DNA of 64,000 nucleotides, taken from contig NC_092565.1 in NCBI RefSeq assembly GCF_037975245.1, forward strand, positions 19,633,999 through 19,697,998, given 5' to 3'. A model generated the notes under the pieces. The model saw nothing but the letters and a program-made list of their open reading frames with translations. It had not been told where the DNA came from and searched no databases. This stretch comes from Apostichopus japonicus. Lineage: Eukaryota > Echinodermata > Holothuroidea > Aspidochirotida > Stichopodidae. A program made the translations under genes and the position numbers. Shown one piece after another: positions 25,836 to 39,738 of the stretch. Within the stretch, counting starts at the first letter, position 1, and the number at the start of each line of letters is the position of its first letter.

Positions 25836-28089
25836 GTACATGCTAACAGGAAGCCATTATTATGATAGGTCTCAGTCCTGATTGGTCACTCACTGTTGTA
25901 ATGAAGACTAATATTAATCAGTGATGTTGTTTCATTACCAGGTTTGTTTGTAGCATCTGTGCTATTCCTGTACCATAACATGACTACTACTGAATTGGCG
26001 ACCTTTGACCCTCTAACATCTTGGGTATTAAACCTCTTTGCTCTGACTAGAGTACAGTAGTTCTACCCAAATGCCACTGAAGACATCTTCACAATATTTC
26101 TCCAATACTTTCAATGCTAGCCAAAATTGTCCTCACTGGCCTGTTTGACTTCCATCATCTCAGCTTCTGATCTGGAAAGGATATTACAATAGAGACCGTA
26201 GCAATACAAACAAGGATTGGACTTCTCAATGAACTTTGATTGAGGAATCATGGTCTGTAGTGATGGGTAGCTGCAATAGCTTGGCATGTATTGCTGTTGT
26301 AGAGTAACAGCTTCCTCATTACATGAGACTCACAAAAAGTGAAAAGATGAACAACGTCGAATATAGGTACAGTGTGTCACAGTATCTTACAGTGTTAGGT
26401 TGTCTTATGTGAGGTCATTGTTGTAAACACCACTTTCTACAGATTAAAGTTCTTTGTGTATATATATGTTGCTATGTCATCTACACATTAAGAACATACC
26501 CTATTTTGATTTTTATAAACTTCATATTCATGTTAAATATCAAATGAAATTACTGATCAAGTGAGAGTTTACTTGGCCATATGTAACTTTAAAGGTTATT
26601 TTTTTGCCAAGCTTTCTGTTTACTCCCACATTCTGTGTTAAGTTTCAGTACCATTAAATAAACATGAAGGTTACTGTATACATGGAAACAACAGATCATT
26701 ACAATTAACATTGTGAGACATCAATTGTTAAGTTCTCCAGAATGAAAAACAAAATAAAACAGTTAACATCTCTAATGACTAACGAGTACCAATTGATCAA
26801 ACAGTTGTAGTCTCATTGCAATTGCCTTAGAACTTACAGTATATTTAGTTATGTGTGATTATCTCCATGTATTTCACTATAAAACACATACTTGACTAGG
26901 TGATGCCTTGTCTTGATGGCCTAAAACATCCGTTTCAGTGTGATGGTTCTCACATGAAAGTAGACCCTAGCACACTAGTTGAAAGATACAGTCCTTCCAA
27001 AGTCTCACAGACCATCATGCAATGTTGTTCCTCGCAAAAGAGCTAATTCTGTGGAAAAGAGTATCGCATGGTAATGAGCATAATAATGTGATCAATTGTA
27101 GGGACCCTGTCAAAGCAGAAAGCAATGATGTAGGCAGTTACGATATGCATCTGATTATGTAGAGTGCAATGATACCAGTGCTGTTGTAAGCTATCACAGT
27201 ACTGTACTTACATACCAAGGATATTCAGGGAGTTAACAAAAGGCCAATTCTGTAGGTCTTTGCTTTCTGTAAGTAATGACTATATAAACACACTGCTATT
27301 TCTGTTAGGATGCAATGTTTGCAATGACTCAGCAGTTCTTATGTTTAAAAGTCTTTCTTCACGACATTTGTGAGAAGAAAAAAAGAAAAAGAAGAATTTT
27401 ATACACATGTGCAGTATATACTAACATGTCATTCTACACATGTAAGTTACATTTGACAGGATTGTGGGGATGTACATACGTAAAAGAAACTCTGTGTTTG
27501 TTCCCACTGAGTGGGATTAAAGCAAGTGAAAATTCTGCTTTTGGCATTATGAGATTCTCACAAAGTGAAACTACAGTACTAGGTTGGTCTGCTTCCTGAA
27601 CAGTACATGCGCATGTAGAGGCATTAGCCTTCAAAACCAGAAACGCAGGAATTGGCAAAACATTCAGAAGTGTCACCCTGAAACAGAATACACCAGTAAT
27701 TGCCAACCCCGTTGTCATGGTGATGAATGTCTGTAATGTCAAGCTACCTGCAGTGCACATATAACATTCACTGTGTACATCCTTTGTCGAGACTTGGATA
27801 GATATGCGAGTAGTATTGGACTTAAAAATGCATTTCACTTGTTGTCTGAGCATTGCAAGTAGTTAGGCTACATTATATACAATATCTGGGCTTGTGTGTG
27901 TTGTTGTTTGAGATATATCTTGAATCCTGAATTTTTTAATTGCCTATTTCAGTTTTAACAGATATGCCAGTTTGAAGGGGTCGGAAGGGGGCGTGGACTG
28001 GGTTTAGAAGGAACAAAGTTAACTATTGTTTAAAGTTTTTACATTATTCAATAGGAGAATGTACATATCTCAGAATTTGAAGATGCATT

Positions 28090-29050
28090 AATTTATTGAT
28101 TCCTTGCTGAAGGCCGAAGGAATCTATGCGATGGTGATGGCGTGTGTGTGCATGTGTGTGTGTATGTGATGCTTTGCTTGTAAACACGGTATCTCAAGAA
28201 GTTTAAGTTGTATGAACTTCAAACTTGGTGTGTGGGTAGCCCTTAGTAAGTAGATGATCCCAATTGTTTTTCATGGAGTTTAAAGGTCATTTGAGGTCAA
28301 TAGAGGTCAAAGTCTGAAAAACTTGTAAGCACAATATCATATCTCAAGGAGTAAAAGTGTTTTAGATTTCAAACCTAGTATGTGGGTAGCCCTTAGTGAG
28401 TAGATGGTCTCTATCTTTTTTCATGGAGGTCAAAGGTCATTTGCGATCACCAGAGGTCATAGGCAGAAAACATTGTAAACACGGTATCTCAAGAAGTACA
28501 AGATGCTAGAACTTCAAACTTAAACTGTGGATTGACCTAGAATAGCAGATGATCCCTATTGTTTTTCATGGAGGTCAAAGGTCGTTTAGGGTCACCAGAG
28601 GTCAAAGGCTGAAAACCATGTAAACACGATATTTCGATGAAAAGTTTAATGAACTTCAAACTTAGTGTGTAGATAGCCCTTGGTATGCAAGTAATACCTT
28701 TTGTTTTTCATGGAGGTCAAAGGTCATTTGGGGTCACCAGAGGTCAAAAGGTAAAAACCTTGTAAACACTATATTTCAAGAAGTAAAAGATGCTTGAACC
28801 TTAAACTTAGTGTGTTGATAGGCCTTGGTGAGCAGGTAATCCCTATGGTTTTTCATGGGAGTCAAAGGTCATTCGAGGTCACTAGATGTCAAAAGCTGAA
28901 AACCATGTAAACACAATATCTCAAAAAGTAAAAGCTGAATTGAACTTTAAACCTAGCAGTTGGTAGCTCCTAGTGATTAGATGGTCTCTATTGTTTATCA
29001 TGGAGGTCAGAGGTCATTTGGGGTCACCAGAGGTCAAAGGCTGAAAACAA
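28090..29050 (+). repeat. tandem array, about six units of 144-148 bp, with AGGTCA half-sites
   Basis: Each unit runs from 'gtaaacacgatatctcaaga' through 'cttcaaacttagtgtg' to 'catggaggtcaaaggtcatt' and 'ggtcaccagaggtcaaagg'. Unit starts lie near 28180, 28325, 28474, 28620, 28763 and 28907. Perfect AGGTCA-n-AGGTCA direct repeats occur at 28427-28439, 28714-28726 and 29004-29016. Confidence 0.88.
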
Positions 29051-30250
29051 TAACACCCATTGACAGGGTCAGATATGATTGTTATTGTGGTACTAGTTGT
29101 AAATGGGGTAGGGGATCATTTTCAAAAATAACAGTTGTGTGATCCAAGGTCAAGAAAGGTCAATTAGGGTCAAAAACTAGTATTTTTGCGATAACTTGAG
29201 AACAAAATGTCTGACAAGGTTGGGAGGTACGCTATTGTAATCCATTAGTCAACCCGCATCTTTATGACCTTTGACCTTAGGTTGACCTCTGGTGACCTGT
29301 ATTAGTTTCTTTGGTTATTTGAATTTTTGTGGCCATATTCAGATCTCAAATGGTCTTCCAATCAAAATTGTCCATGGTACACCCCTGTGCGACCTTCAGG
29401 TGCAAAGTCATCAGAGGTTACATTTTTTTCATAAATATGCTCATTTTAGGAGATACAGGGCAAAGAAAAAAATGTTTGTCACTATTTTAATATATGATAG
29501 CTCTGTGTGCTCTATAGACGAAACTAACTCCCCCTTCGATCGGACACCTGGTTCTTAAGTTATGCGGTGCCAAAGGTTGGATTTGATACCTTTTTAGCAA
29601 TAACATTTTGTATGTACATTGGAGTGCATATCAATTTTAGGATGGAGTGCACTTTATCAAGGGGAACATTTTCCATAAAAACCGTCATGCCATCCAAGGT
29701 CATTCAAGGTCGCTTATGGGCAAAAAACTGCCCACTTATGTTAATTTTTGCAAAAACTTCCAGTGATGAAGTCTGACATGGCTGATATATTGGGACAAGT
29801 TGTAAGTGAAGTAGGTGCATGTTTTTTAAATAACCGTTATGTAATCCAAGGTCACCAAAGGTCAATTATGGCTCAAAATGTATTTTGGGGCAATAACTTG
29901 TGAAACTTCCACTGATGGGATCCAATATGGTTGACATTTTGGGACTAGTTGTGAATAGGGTAAGCGATTGTTTCCAAAGTGTAATGGCCATGGGAGCCAA
30001 GGTCAACAACGGTCAATTATGGGTCAAAAACTCAACCTCCAAACTGATCAAAATTGTCCATGGTTGACCCCTGTGCGACCTTCATGCGCAAAGTTATCAG
30101 AGGTCAAGGTTTTGAGAGGTGTACCTCTGTTGACCTCACATGACCTTGGAATAGTACCTCCAGTGACCTGCATTAGTTTTTTTTAAGTTAAATATTTGAA
30201 TTTTTGTGGCCCATACTTTAATTGTCCATGGTTGACTCCTGTCCAACCAA
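29051..30250 (+). repeat. continuation: longer degenerate units of the same family
   Basis: A second, longer unit (…gggactagttgtaaatgggg… then tccaaggtcaccaaaggtca) recurs near 29070, 29770 and 29930, with intervening fragments rich in ggtca/tgacc. Confidence 0.7.
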
Positions 30251-30675
30251 AATTATTAAGTACAGTTAGGATGATTCTGCAAGTTCTTATAAACAAATTT
30301 ATACAAAAGTCAACAGATTCTCAAAAGGACCAATCAATGATTTGTGATATTTATGGCAATAATATTGTATACATTAAACCTGGAAATAACAAATTTTGGA
30401 TAGTTTTTAGTCCTTATTTATAAACAAGAAGCAATAGTGCCCTTGGGCTTTTGTGTTTTCCATGGCGCTCAAAGGTCGTTGAATGTCAATTGTTGGTTAC
30501 AGTCATAATAAGTCTTATTATGCAGAAGTGAAGTTTGTTGGACCTTCGACCCTATTCGCATAGGTTTGCATTACTCAATTCTGCAAGACTTGCCTTTTCT
30601 GCTCAGCAATTCAGATCGTTAGAAAATCTTGTATCTAAAAGTTTCTTCTCATATTGGCAAGGAATCACTAAGTCA

Positions 30676-31270
30676 CGTGACTTTCTGGTTGGACTGGCAG
30701 TGGCTTAAATATTTGTTTCAAAAGCAATAAGATGAAATAGAGAAAACTGTCCCTCAACCCCTCTCTTGTCCTTTTTCTCTGAAATTCTGTACCCAGAAAA
30801 TGTTGCAATAATTCAGGCACTATTCCGTTGCCTTTATTTTGAGGATATCCTCTTTGACTTTCTGAACATTTACATACTGTAAGTGTACAGCCTACATATA
30901 GACCATTTACATACTGTAAGCGTACAGCCTATATGGTCCATTTACATACTGTAAGTGTACAGCCTACTGTACATATACGTGACTTTCTGGTTGGACTGGC
31001 AGTGGCTTAAATATTTGTTTCAAAAGCAATAAGATTAAATAGAGAAAACTGTCCCTCAACCCCTCCCTTGTCCTTTTTCTCTGAAATTCTGTACCCAGAA
31101 AATGTTGCAATAATTCAGGCACTATTCCGTTGCCTTTATTTTGAGGATATCCTCTTTGACTTTCTGAACATTTACATACTGTAAGTGTACAGCCTACATA
31201 TAGACCATTTACATACTGTAAGCGCACAGCCTATGGTCCATTTACATACTGTAAGTGTACAGCCTACTGT
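30676..31270 (+). repeat. direct tandem duplication of about 302 bp
   Basis: The segment beginning cgtgactttctggttggact at 30676 is repeated at 30978 with only a few differences. The duplication includes part of the 37-base repeat array. Confidence 0.9.
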
Positions 31271-31362
31271 ACATATAGACCATTTACATACTGTAAGCAT
31301 ACAGCCTATATGGTCCATTTACATACTGTAAGCGTACAGCCCATATAGTCCATTTACATACG
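30867..31362 (+). repeat. 37-bp tandem repeats (catttacatactgtaag…)
   Basis: At least eight copies of CATTTACATACTGTAAG followed by YRTACAGCCTATAT, split into two clusters by the 302-base duplication. Confidence 0.85.
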
Positions 31363-32799
31363 TATTTGGAGTATGAATACAATCTCATGCTTTGTACAGT
31401 ATGTGATTCTGAAACGACTGGTTTAATAATGTTTACATAATGTCAAATCATGTTCACTCAACTGTTAGTCATTGGACCAACAATTCTTTTCCCTTTAAAC
31501 TGTGCTTTGTTGCTACAGTATCATCCCCACAGGATGTTTTGCAATCAGCTAGAATGACTTTGCAAATCTTCTCTTCAAAGTTTGATAGTACCGTATACAT
31601 AATGTACTTTCTAATCTGTACAGTGCTGCCATACACAGATCTATATGGGGAGACTGCATGTCAAGAATGCAGTAGATATTGATTAGAGTAAATAGTTCGT
31701 TAATTATAAAAAGGTACATTTGTTTTGTTTAGTGGCACCTACCAGTATATTTGAGTTACATGTGTACTGTACTCTGAAATATAGTTTCTAAAATATCTTT
31801 GTTGAAAATAACCCATCAGTTTTTCGGGAGTCTTTGATGAGAATCATATTTAAAACCCGATGCAACTACAATGATGTGTTTATTGATGTGTGTGTGTTGT
31901 TTCATGGAAGTAGTTCAGGAAACTAATACATCATCATTCCTGCCTCTAGTAAATTTTAATGTAGCAGTGCACATAAAGTATGCTCCTAATATTGATGGAT
32001 GTCATCAAACTATATATATGGACACGATTGAGATTAAGATCTCATAGTACTTAAACATTGTGACTGATTCCAGAGGACTTTTCACATCTCCTGTGAAGTC
32101 GTGATTGCATGTGGTCTTTCTCACAGCTTAATTCGATATGCCTCGATACTTCATCCAGATAGCATGCAGTATTGTAGATCTATATATGAGCAATGGCATA
32201 AGCCGTCAGCTAGTGACCCCATTCAGCTGTCTGATGGATATTGTGACCATTTGATGACCAATAAAAGGAAATTAAGGAAGGAATTAAGAGAGTTAAAAGG
32301 AAAAGAAAAGGAACGGAAATGTTATCGGACATGATCATGTATTCTTGAATAAGGATGAAATCGTCCACAGCAAAGATAGCAAAATATTGCTGATACATTG
32401 CCTTCAGATCTGTCATCTCATACATATTAATAGAGTAAACCATGAATGTAACCTTGTATGCATTACAGACCACTTGTCTAAGTCGCCACTGTTGCATTTT
32501 CTGTTGTTTTATATCACCTATATGTACAGTAGAACCTGTTCTAATCATGTTTTCTCTGTTGTTCATTTCAGAACCTGTGAAGTGAGATATATCTGTGCTC
32601 GCAACATGGTGGAGGGTCTGCCGTGCTCTTATTTCTGAGATGTTCTGCACTGCCACTGTTGCTACTGGCAACACGTTATGAAAGCCGTAAGAGGACGACA
32701 AAGATTTCCTATTGTCTGCTGCTTCTGTTTCCTTGTAATCTTGCAGCCTCCCTCTATTTTTTAGAGATAATTACTTTGAACTGTAGAATACAGATACTG

Positions 32800-32802
<3 letters not shown>

Positions 32803-32895
<93 letters not shown>

Positions 32896-32920
32896 AATAT
32901 ATATACATAAATATATATAG
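32803..32920. repeat. (TA)n microsatellite
   Basis: About 43 uninterrupted TA units (32804-32890), then two acataaatatatat variants. Open frames across it are artefacts. Confidence 0.95.
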
Positions 32921-35789
32921 CAAAAAGATGACATGTATGTAAAAGTAAACAGTATACATCATTCCAAAATCCTGCTCATGAAAGTTGGAATTTATATAAG
33001 GTGTAACCATGAATTTATCAAAGTTTTGTGTTTTGGGGGTTGGGTTGTATCTGTTGGAGATCTAATTGGGTAAAAGTCTCAAGTTAAGTCTGGTACATTA
33101 CAATAAGGTTTGTGTCCCGGCACAGTTAATTTAGTCATCAAGGAAGAACCACATCTACCCATTGAAGGTCCTCTAAGGGCAACCAGTAGATTGATGCAAA
33201 ATAGACTTATCGGCAGGTAACCAGGAGGTAACCGTACTCCCCTGACGGATTTGAGCTAGAAAGGTGTTTCAACGAGACACTTGGCTCTGTTTGAATGCCC
33301 TGCTCTGCAGTATGTCTCATCTTTCAGTTATAAGGTTTTCTAATATGAATATGTATAGATCTCAGCACAAAGACCAATCACAGAGATTGGTATATTCTGG
33401 CATTAAAACTGCTGTGGGGGTCTCAGCACCCAGCAATGTGTGTGTTAAAGTGTGTTGCTTTTTTCCTTTCTATGCTACTATCCATGAAATCTTTTGAAAT
33501 CTAATTTGAAATCAACCACAGTCTTGTACGTAACAGTCTCTGTGAAGCACTCTAGCTATGTTACTGAATATTCAGTGCATTATCTCGTGCATTACCGCAT
33601 TACCGCTCCTCTCTATACCTATTCGGACTCCGGTCTTGAACTTTCCCGTTGACTGTGCCTCAGGTCTATTATGCCAATCACCTCTTTCTTTTCAAATCTG
33701 CCATTCATGATGTCTTTAACAGTAACATTGTGCATGCTATTACCCAGCATCATTTTGTGTTAGAAAGCAGATTTGGAATCAAGTGGCTTGTAGCAGGCCT
33801 TTCATTTACCCTGTCGTGTGGAAGGAAACGAAGTGTGCTAGACAGGGAACTGTTTTCTGCTGGAAGGCAAAATTTTCCACGGATCACCCTTCCCAAAAAT
33901 AACGTAGAATTGGTGGGTGTAGTTTTAGATGTAGAAAGTATGTATTCAGTGGAATAAATATGATAAATGTAACAGCCCCAGTAACATTCACTTTTTCACC
34001 CACATAAGGAAGGAAGAGTCACAAATTTACATATAAAATTGAGGACTAATTTATTATCTAATTCAATGTGAAAGTGCAGTACAGCTCTGCATTGAACTTG
34101 TCATTGTCAGATGAAAAACTTTTTGGGACAAGAACAGGCAATAGTCTGTCTACCAGGTATTGTATTGCATTATGCTACACAAAATACTACTTTACTACAT
34201 ACACTTAACAACATATAGCAGTACACACAGAACTGTATTCACTATAAAGAAATGATATTTTGCAAATCTCAGAGTACCCTAAAATATGAGACCAAGCTTA
34301 AATTGGAGACATTACTCAATTCCCTGAAGAAGGAATAAAGTAATTTAGCATTTTACAAAACCATAGAAATAGTCACAAGAGTCCGTAAGTGATGAGTTTG
34401 GTGGGAAATTTGACTGTCAAGGTTGTGCATTTATGTCATTTGAGTAATGACATGGGACTAACTGCTTATTCCAAACTTAAGTTTTTTTTTTTTAAATAAG
34501 TATGTTATGACAGTTATTGCAACATCATCTACTTATGCAGTACATTACAGCTTTAAGATGCATATTAACTACAGCAGTCAAGTTGTTTGCCATTGTAAAA
34601 TCTGTTTGCTCTGAACTAATATCGTACTGGGCGACGGTCATGTGGACAGTTAACGTTTGACCTTTGGATAGACATGTATGTTGAAATGGCTTATATCACC
34701 AATCTTGATGTTGGTTAATATTCATACATTTACTTGTTAGGTTAGTTTCATATTCTGTGAATAACTTGGGTGATTTTAAATGCACATCTGGTTATATGCT
34801 GACCTCTGTAGTAAATCAGTATTTCAAAGTTTTGTAACCGATTATAGCAACTGTAATTTGTATTATCGCTTGTGCATATACTCGATTTTGCTTTGTTTAT
34901 ATTTTCGATAGGAATGATAATATTTTTTAACAGAAAATATCCTGCTTACAGTATGATAGGTAAAGCCAAAGTCACCACAAATGCTACTCCCCTACTCAAT
35001 TTAATGGAATAATCCATCAAGGTATACTGAAGGTTGGTATATTGAACTACTGTAGGTATCGGCTGACAGTGTATGTAGCTATGTACCGGAAAAATAATTG
35101 AGTGAAAACTGCTTAGTCATGTCCAGCAGGCAAACTGTGTTTTGGCTTGTCTATCATCACTGCAGATTAGATAAAAAGCTGTTTTTTTAGCTTGTCCATC
35201 ATCACTTCAAATTAGATATACTTATTTACCATAATCAGTCAGATCATCACTAAGATATATTTACCAAAATCACTCAGAACTCTGAGCCTGACCCAGACCA
35301 ATTCAAAAGCCTTGTTTCTTCTTCTCAAGATGTGTCCAGGTTTTTTTTACCGAACTTTAACGATAACGATGTTAAACCATATTGATATGGAGATAGTGTT
35401 CTAGATAATCTACCATGTACCTCACTCTCCACGTACCATACCTTACTTCACAAGTCCCTCATTAATTTCCTAATTTACCTCATTTCTGAATAATTGAGCC
35501 CTTGTCTCTGAGGTAATGCGTTAGCGTTGACCACGTGAATCGGTCTTTGAGAGTTCACCTTCTAGATTGATGACACATTGAGCATTTGCTGTGGTACTGA
35601 GTTTTCATATAATATTTATAAGTAACAGGGTCAGACTGTTCTCCTATGCCTTTCACCTTTCTCAGCTGCCAACCGTATCTTGTAGTTTCGTACATACATA
35701 AAATGAGAGACAGGAATTACCAAGAGATGACAGGAACAGTTTTCAGACGACAGGAAATAAAATTAAAGAAAAAGTAAGCAGATCTGGTT

Positions 35790-35851
35790 ATAATATATAT
35801 ATATAGTCTCTGGTTATATATATAGTATCTGGTTATATATAAAGTATCTGG

Positions 35852-35884
<33 letters not shown>
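35790..35884. repeat. compound TA microsatellite with tctggttata spacers
   Basis: Short (TA)n runs separated by repeats of 'gtctctggttata' or 'gtatctggttata'. Confidence 0.85.
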
Positions 35885-35887
<3 letters not shown>

Positions 35888-37776
35888 TCTAATTTTAATA
35901 TACTCATGCTTGTCCGATCTACAGATGTGTGTTTCCGTGGTATATTCTCTGTGTATAATCTTCAAGTAACTTAGTGTGACAGTTGAGTGATATCACTGCT
36001 ACAGTATGCATTTAAGCTTCTTAAAGTTCCTTTAGTTTCTGCTGTCACATGAGTTATGTAGAGATAATTTTCCTAGAGAATTACATTTTTACAAGTATTT
36101 ATTACTTCCATTGTACCGTATGACCTACTGAAGTGTATCACCAGGATACGTTCGTGCAAGTGAAAAATGAGACGACCGGTCTTGTAGCATTTAAGTGAAT
36201 CATCAGATTAGCATCGATTGATGCAAATTTAAATTTATTTTAATCCGATATTGATATGTATAATTTTGATTAAGTAAGGTGTTTTCTTGTCCTAGCACAA
36301 AGTCTGTTAAGTTTAATATTCACAGCAATCTATACAGAGACAAATACATCCAGTTGCCCACTATCAGATACCTTTGTCAATGAATAAACTATGCGAGATA
36401 AACTAAGGGCACCGACGTTTGTTCTTGATACGATAATCAGCTTGTTGTGTCAGGGTTACATTGTTGGACTTTAGTCTGTCAACAAAGACGTTTTAATTAC
36501 ATAATGGCCGCACAATCAGGCTGGAGTGGAAATGTCAGGTTAACTGTTAGATTTGATTTGATATCTGGTCTGGGAGCAACAACCTTTGTTCTACACTCGA
36601 GCGAGGATATTACGTTAACATAATTTCCCTTTTTTGCCAAAAAAGTTTTGAGATTTTGTAGTTTTACAAGATGTAATGTGCATTTCAGGATATGATGAAT
36701 CATGGAGTTGTTCCTGGATGTATTATAGGGAAAGAAAAGTCAGTATATTTGTTAGCTCTTTAAAATGTGCCTTATATCGATTGTTTGATTGTATCAAATT
36801 TAGTTTGAATATATTCCAATTTCGATTTGCACCAATGAGGTGTTGAATTATAATCCAAGTGAAATGAAAAGTTAGAGTTTTAAACACATAGAAATGTCTT
36901 TTGTATATCCTGTCACAACAGATCCATGACATTACAGGGTTGTCATAAATGAGCCTTTGTGGCATAATTATATTTCTTAAATTCTACATTGTTGCCAGAT
37001 ACATTCATGAAAACTTATCAACTTAAAGAATCTTTACAAAAAAAAACATCTTTAACCATGATGCAGATTTTTCCTGTACCTTACAAAGGTAGAATTTCTG
37101 TAGTAAACTATTTAAAAAGTGGTTCACCCTTCTGTTATGGGACGATCCATTTGACCAGAGTGTGATACCTAGTCTTGTTTTTAAATTAGTTTAGTTTTAA
37201 TGTAAAGTTAGGAACACTTGTAAATAAACAAATAAAAAAGTCTATCATTAATTCAGTAACAATATATATCTATATCAACTTTTTCCCCTTATTATTTTAT
37301 ATTTCTTGAAAGGGTTGAATTTATCAGCATAAGGTGATAATTAGTTTAACAACGTTATAATTATGCATGTCAAGTGTCCTCTCACTGGTTTTTAAGGGTA
37401 AATGACTGGAGTCGCTATATATAATCTTTTGGACAAAGACACTATTTACAAACTTAATTTAAGTCATAGCATGTTGCACTTTAAGGCAACATTTTGCGTT
37501 TGGTCGCCGTTTTCCACTTTTTTGACATGTCCATCAAGTTTTTTACATATATCAATCACAAAACAGCAAACTAAGATATAAGCCAAGTTTTTCCCTGCCA
37601 ACAACGTTAATTGGCGACTGATTAAGGATATTTGCAGATAATGAGAAAATGACAAATTCCACATTTAAAATTAATCGCATGCAGTTCCCCCAAACCCTCT
37701 AGTTTGAATTCAACCAATCAGAGATGCAGGTTTAGTTATGAGCTGTTGCTAATAATAGATTCAAAACTTTGCGTTG

Positions 37777-37815
37777 GTACAACCAGGGAGTTGTTATGGA
37801 ACTCCCTGGTACAAC
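37777..37815. mobile_element. 25-bp hairpin with 7-bp flanking direct repeat
   Basis: 37784-37808 reads CAGGGAGTT, gttatgg, AACTCCCTG, flanked by GTACAAC on both sides (37777-37783 and 37809-37815). The ends and target type are shared with 15599-15647. Confidence 0.6.
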
Positions 37816-39575
37816 TGCCATATAGACTACACAAATCGAGCATGGTGTTGTATTACGTATTGGCCAATGACGTTCGTAGTGTTTAAATATTCATATTATG
37901 AGGTTTAATGGGATCCCAACGGAAAATATCTTGGAGAAAAACAAAGTTGAAAGTTGCAAATTTTCGACTTTTATGCCACCATTTAGATAAATAAGCTAGT
38001 TATGTATGTCGTTTTGGCATTGTGGAGTCAGTGAGGTTGAGAAAAATCATAGAAAAGGACGCAAAATGCTGCTTTTAACTTTAATGACTCTAGAACTCTG
38101 ATAATTTTATCCCTCATGTAGAAATTACTTTGTCCCTGATCTCCTCCATTGTTCAGAGATCTGAAGTATTCTATGTCTGTAGTTACTTGATGTTCTTTTT
38201 TAGAAGAATTAAGGATGAGGATAAGGAGAAGGAGGAGTTCTTTTTAGAAGGATTAAGACAAACCTTATAGTCTCATATCCTTTCTAGATAGGAAATGCTT
38301 TTAGCAAGATAATTCAAGTATTAACTTCACTCCTTCTGTCTCCAACAACACTAACTAAATCCTAATTTAATCTTGGTAGATAAAGAGAGTGCAGTAGTGT
38401 AGTAGGAGGGAGGTGAGGGAGAAGTCGAGTAAATACCCAAACCAGTAAGTTATGGGGTGTCAATTTTCTTCTCGAGGTGGGGGGGGGGTGGGGTCGGAAT
38501 CGGTTTATCCGATCGATACCAGTGTGCTGCAGGGTTCAAGGCACTAATGGTGCTGCCAGGTTGGTTGTCTTTGTTGCCGATGTTCTCTTTGTTGTAAAAG
38601 GGTGCTAGTTTTGTGTGAGGAGCCCGATATTTTGCTCGTTTTGAAGGCCCCTCTGTTTGCTTTGTAACACCGTGCCTGACGCAATTTTCAGCCCTGACAG
38701 CCAATGGAGCTGATGGTGGTAGGAGGGGAAGGGGGGGGGGGGTGGAAGGTATGTAATACTGGAGAGGCGTATGTATATATAGAATATTGAGATGGAGGTT
38801 TAAATCTACATTATAAATTGAGGAAATGTTGAGAAATTGTATCTTTTCATCTACCTCATTGTTGAGACAAGCAACTGGCATGAATTAAACAAATTTGTTC
38901 TGATTAAGTCTTTATTCTGGTATGAGAGTTTAACCAGCTCTGCAAATATATTTTACTACATACAGTAAAACTACTTGCTGCCTAACCTAATTTGGACATT
39001 TCATCCTACGATTCAATCAAATTTACTTCTGTAGACACCAATGTGGGTTCTACTCTTTTCTTGAATAAAATAGCAAAACCCATTTTTAGCAGATAGCTAG
39101 CCTAATTCTTGATCTTCAATGTAGGCTTGGCGAAGATACCTTTGCAATAAATGTGTGGTAGGCTGAGTGTTGTTGTTTATTTTGAAATGTAACAGACTTC
39201 CCTCAAGAGTATAGACACTTGTTCAGACAGTAATACAACAAAGTAACAAAACTTTGGCAAAATTATGAAACAGAAGGAACAGTTTTTTTGATAGTGTGAG
39301 AAAATATGCTGCTTTTATTGTTGTTAAGTTTGGGAGAAGAAGTCTTCAGGTTCTGAAGTAAGAAATATATATGACAAGTCTTTTGAGTAGCACATTTTGT
39401 CATTTTCATTGAGGTTTGTTTGTCACAAGAATATTTACTGTAGTACATAAATATGGGATCTTGGTGTTATTTCATGGTTGCCTATGTCAAGAGAAAAACT
39501 CCGTACTTGTTCTTAACGGAGACACAAACCCAACCATCATCCTTAGCTTAGCTTAGATGGCAGAGATCTAAGTTT

Positions 39576-39738
39576 CAGGCATGAGCTTTTTCCGCGAATT
39601 CGCGGAATATCCGTGATTTCTTTTCTACCTCGGGGACAAAAACTATTGTCCTAACACACTGTAGTATACGCAAACGAGAGCCTATACCGCAATTTTTACA
39701 AAGTTCCGTGATTTTTTTTTATGCCGGGCTCATCCCTG
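39576..39738. mobile_element. 163-bp MITE-like element with AAGTTT direct repeats
   Basis: The ends are CAGGCATGAGC and GCTCATCCCTG (inverted, 10 of 11). AAGTTT flanks both sides (39570-39575 and 39739-39744). Inside is an 18-base perfect palindrome, TTCCGCGAATTCGCGGAA. The TSD length of six is uncertain. Confidence 0.6.

Noticed and set aside
26286-26320. Further copy of the minute CAGGGAG hairpin (gctgttgtagagtaacagcttcctc)
   Set aside because: Pairing is weak and no flanking direct repeat is visible.
32210-32701. 163-codon minus-strand frame
   Set aside because: No recognisable domain, no flanking exons, and overlapped by equally long frames on the other strand.
32623-33010. Open frames rich in Tyr/Ile on both strands
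   Set aside because: Produced by the (TA)n microsatellite.
33649-33957. 102-codon plus-strand frame
   Set aside because: Composition is not obviously non-coding, but there is no homology that I can recognise and no neighbouring exon.
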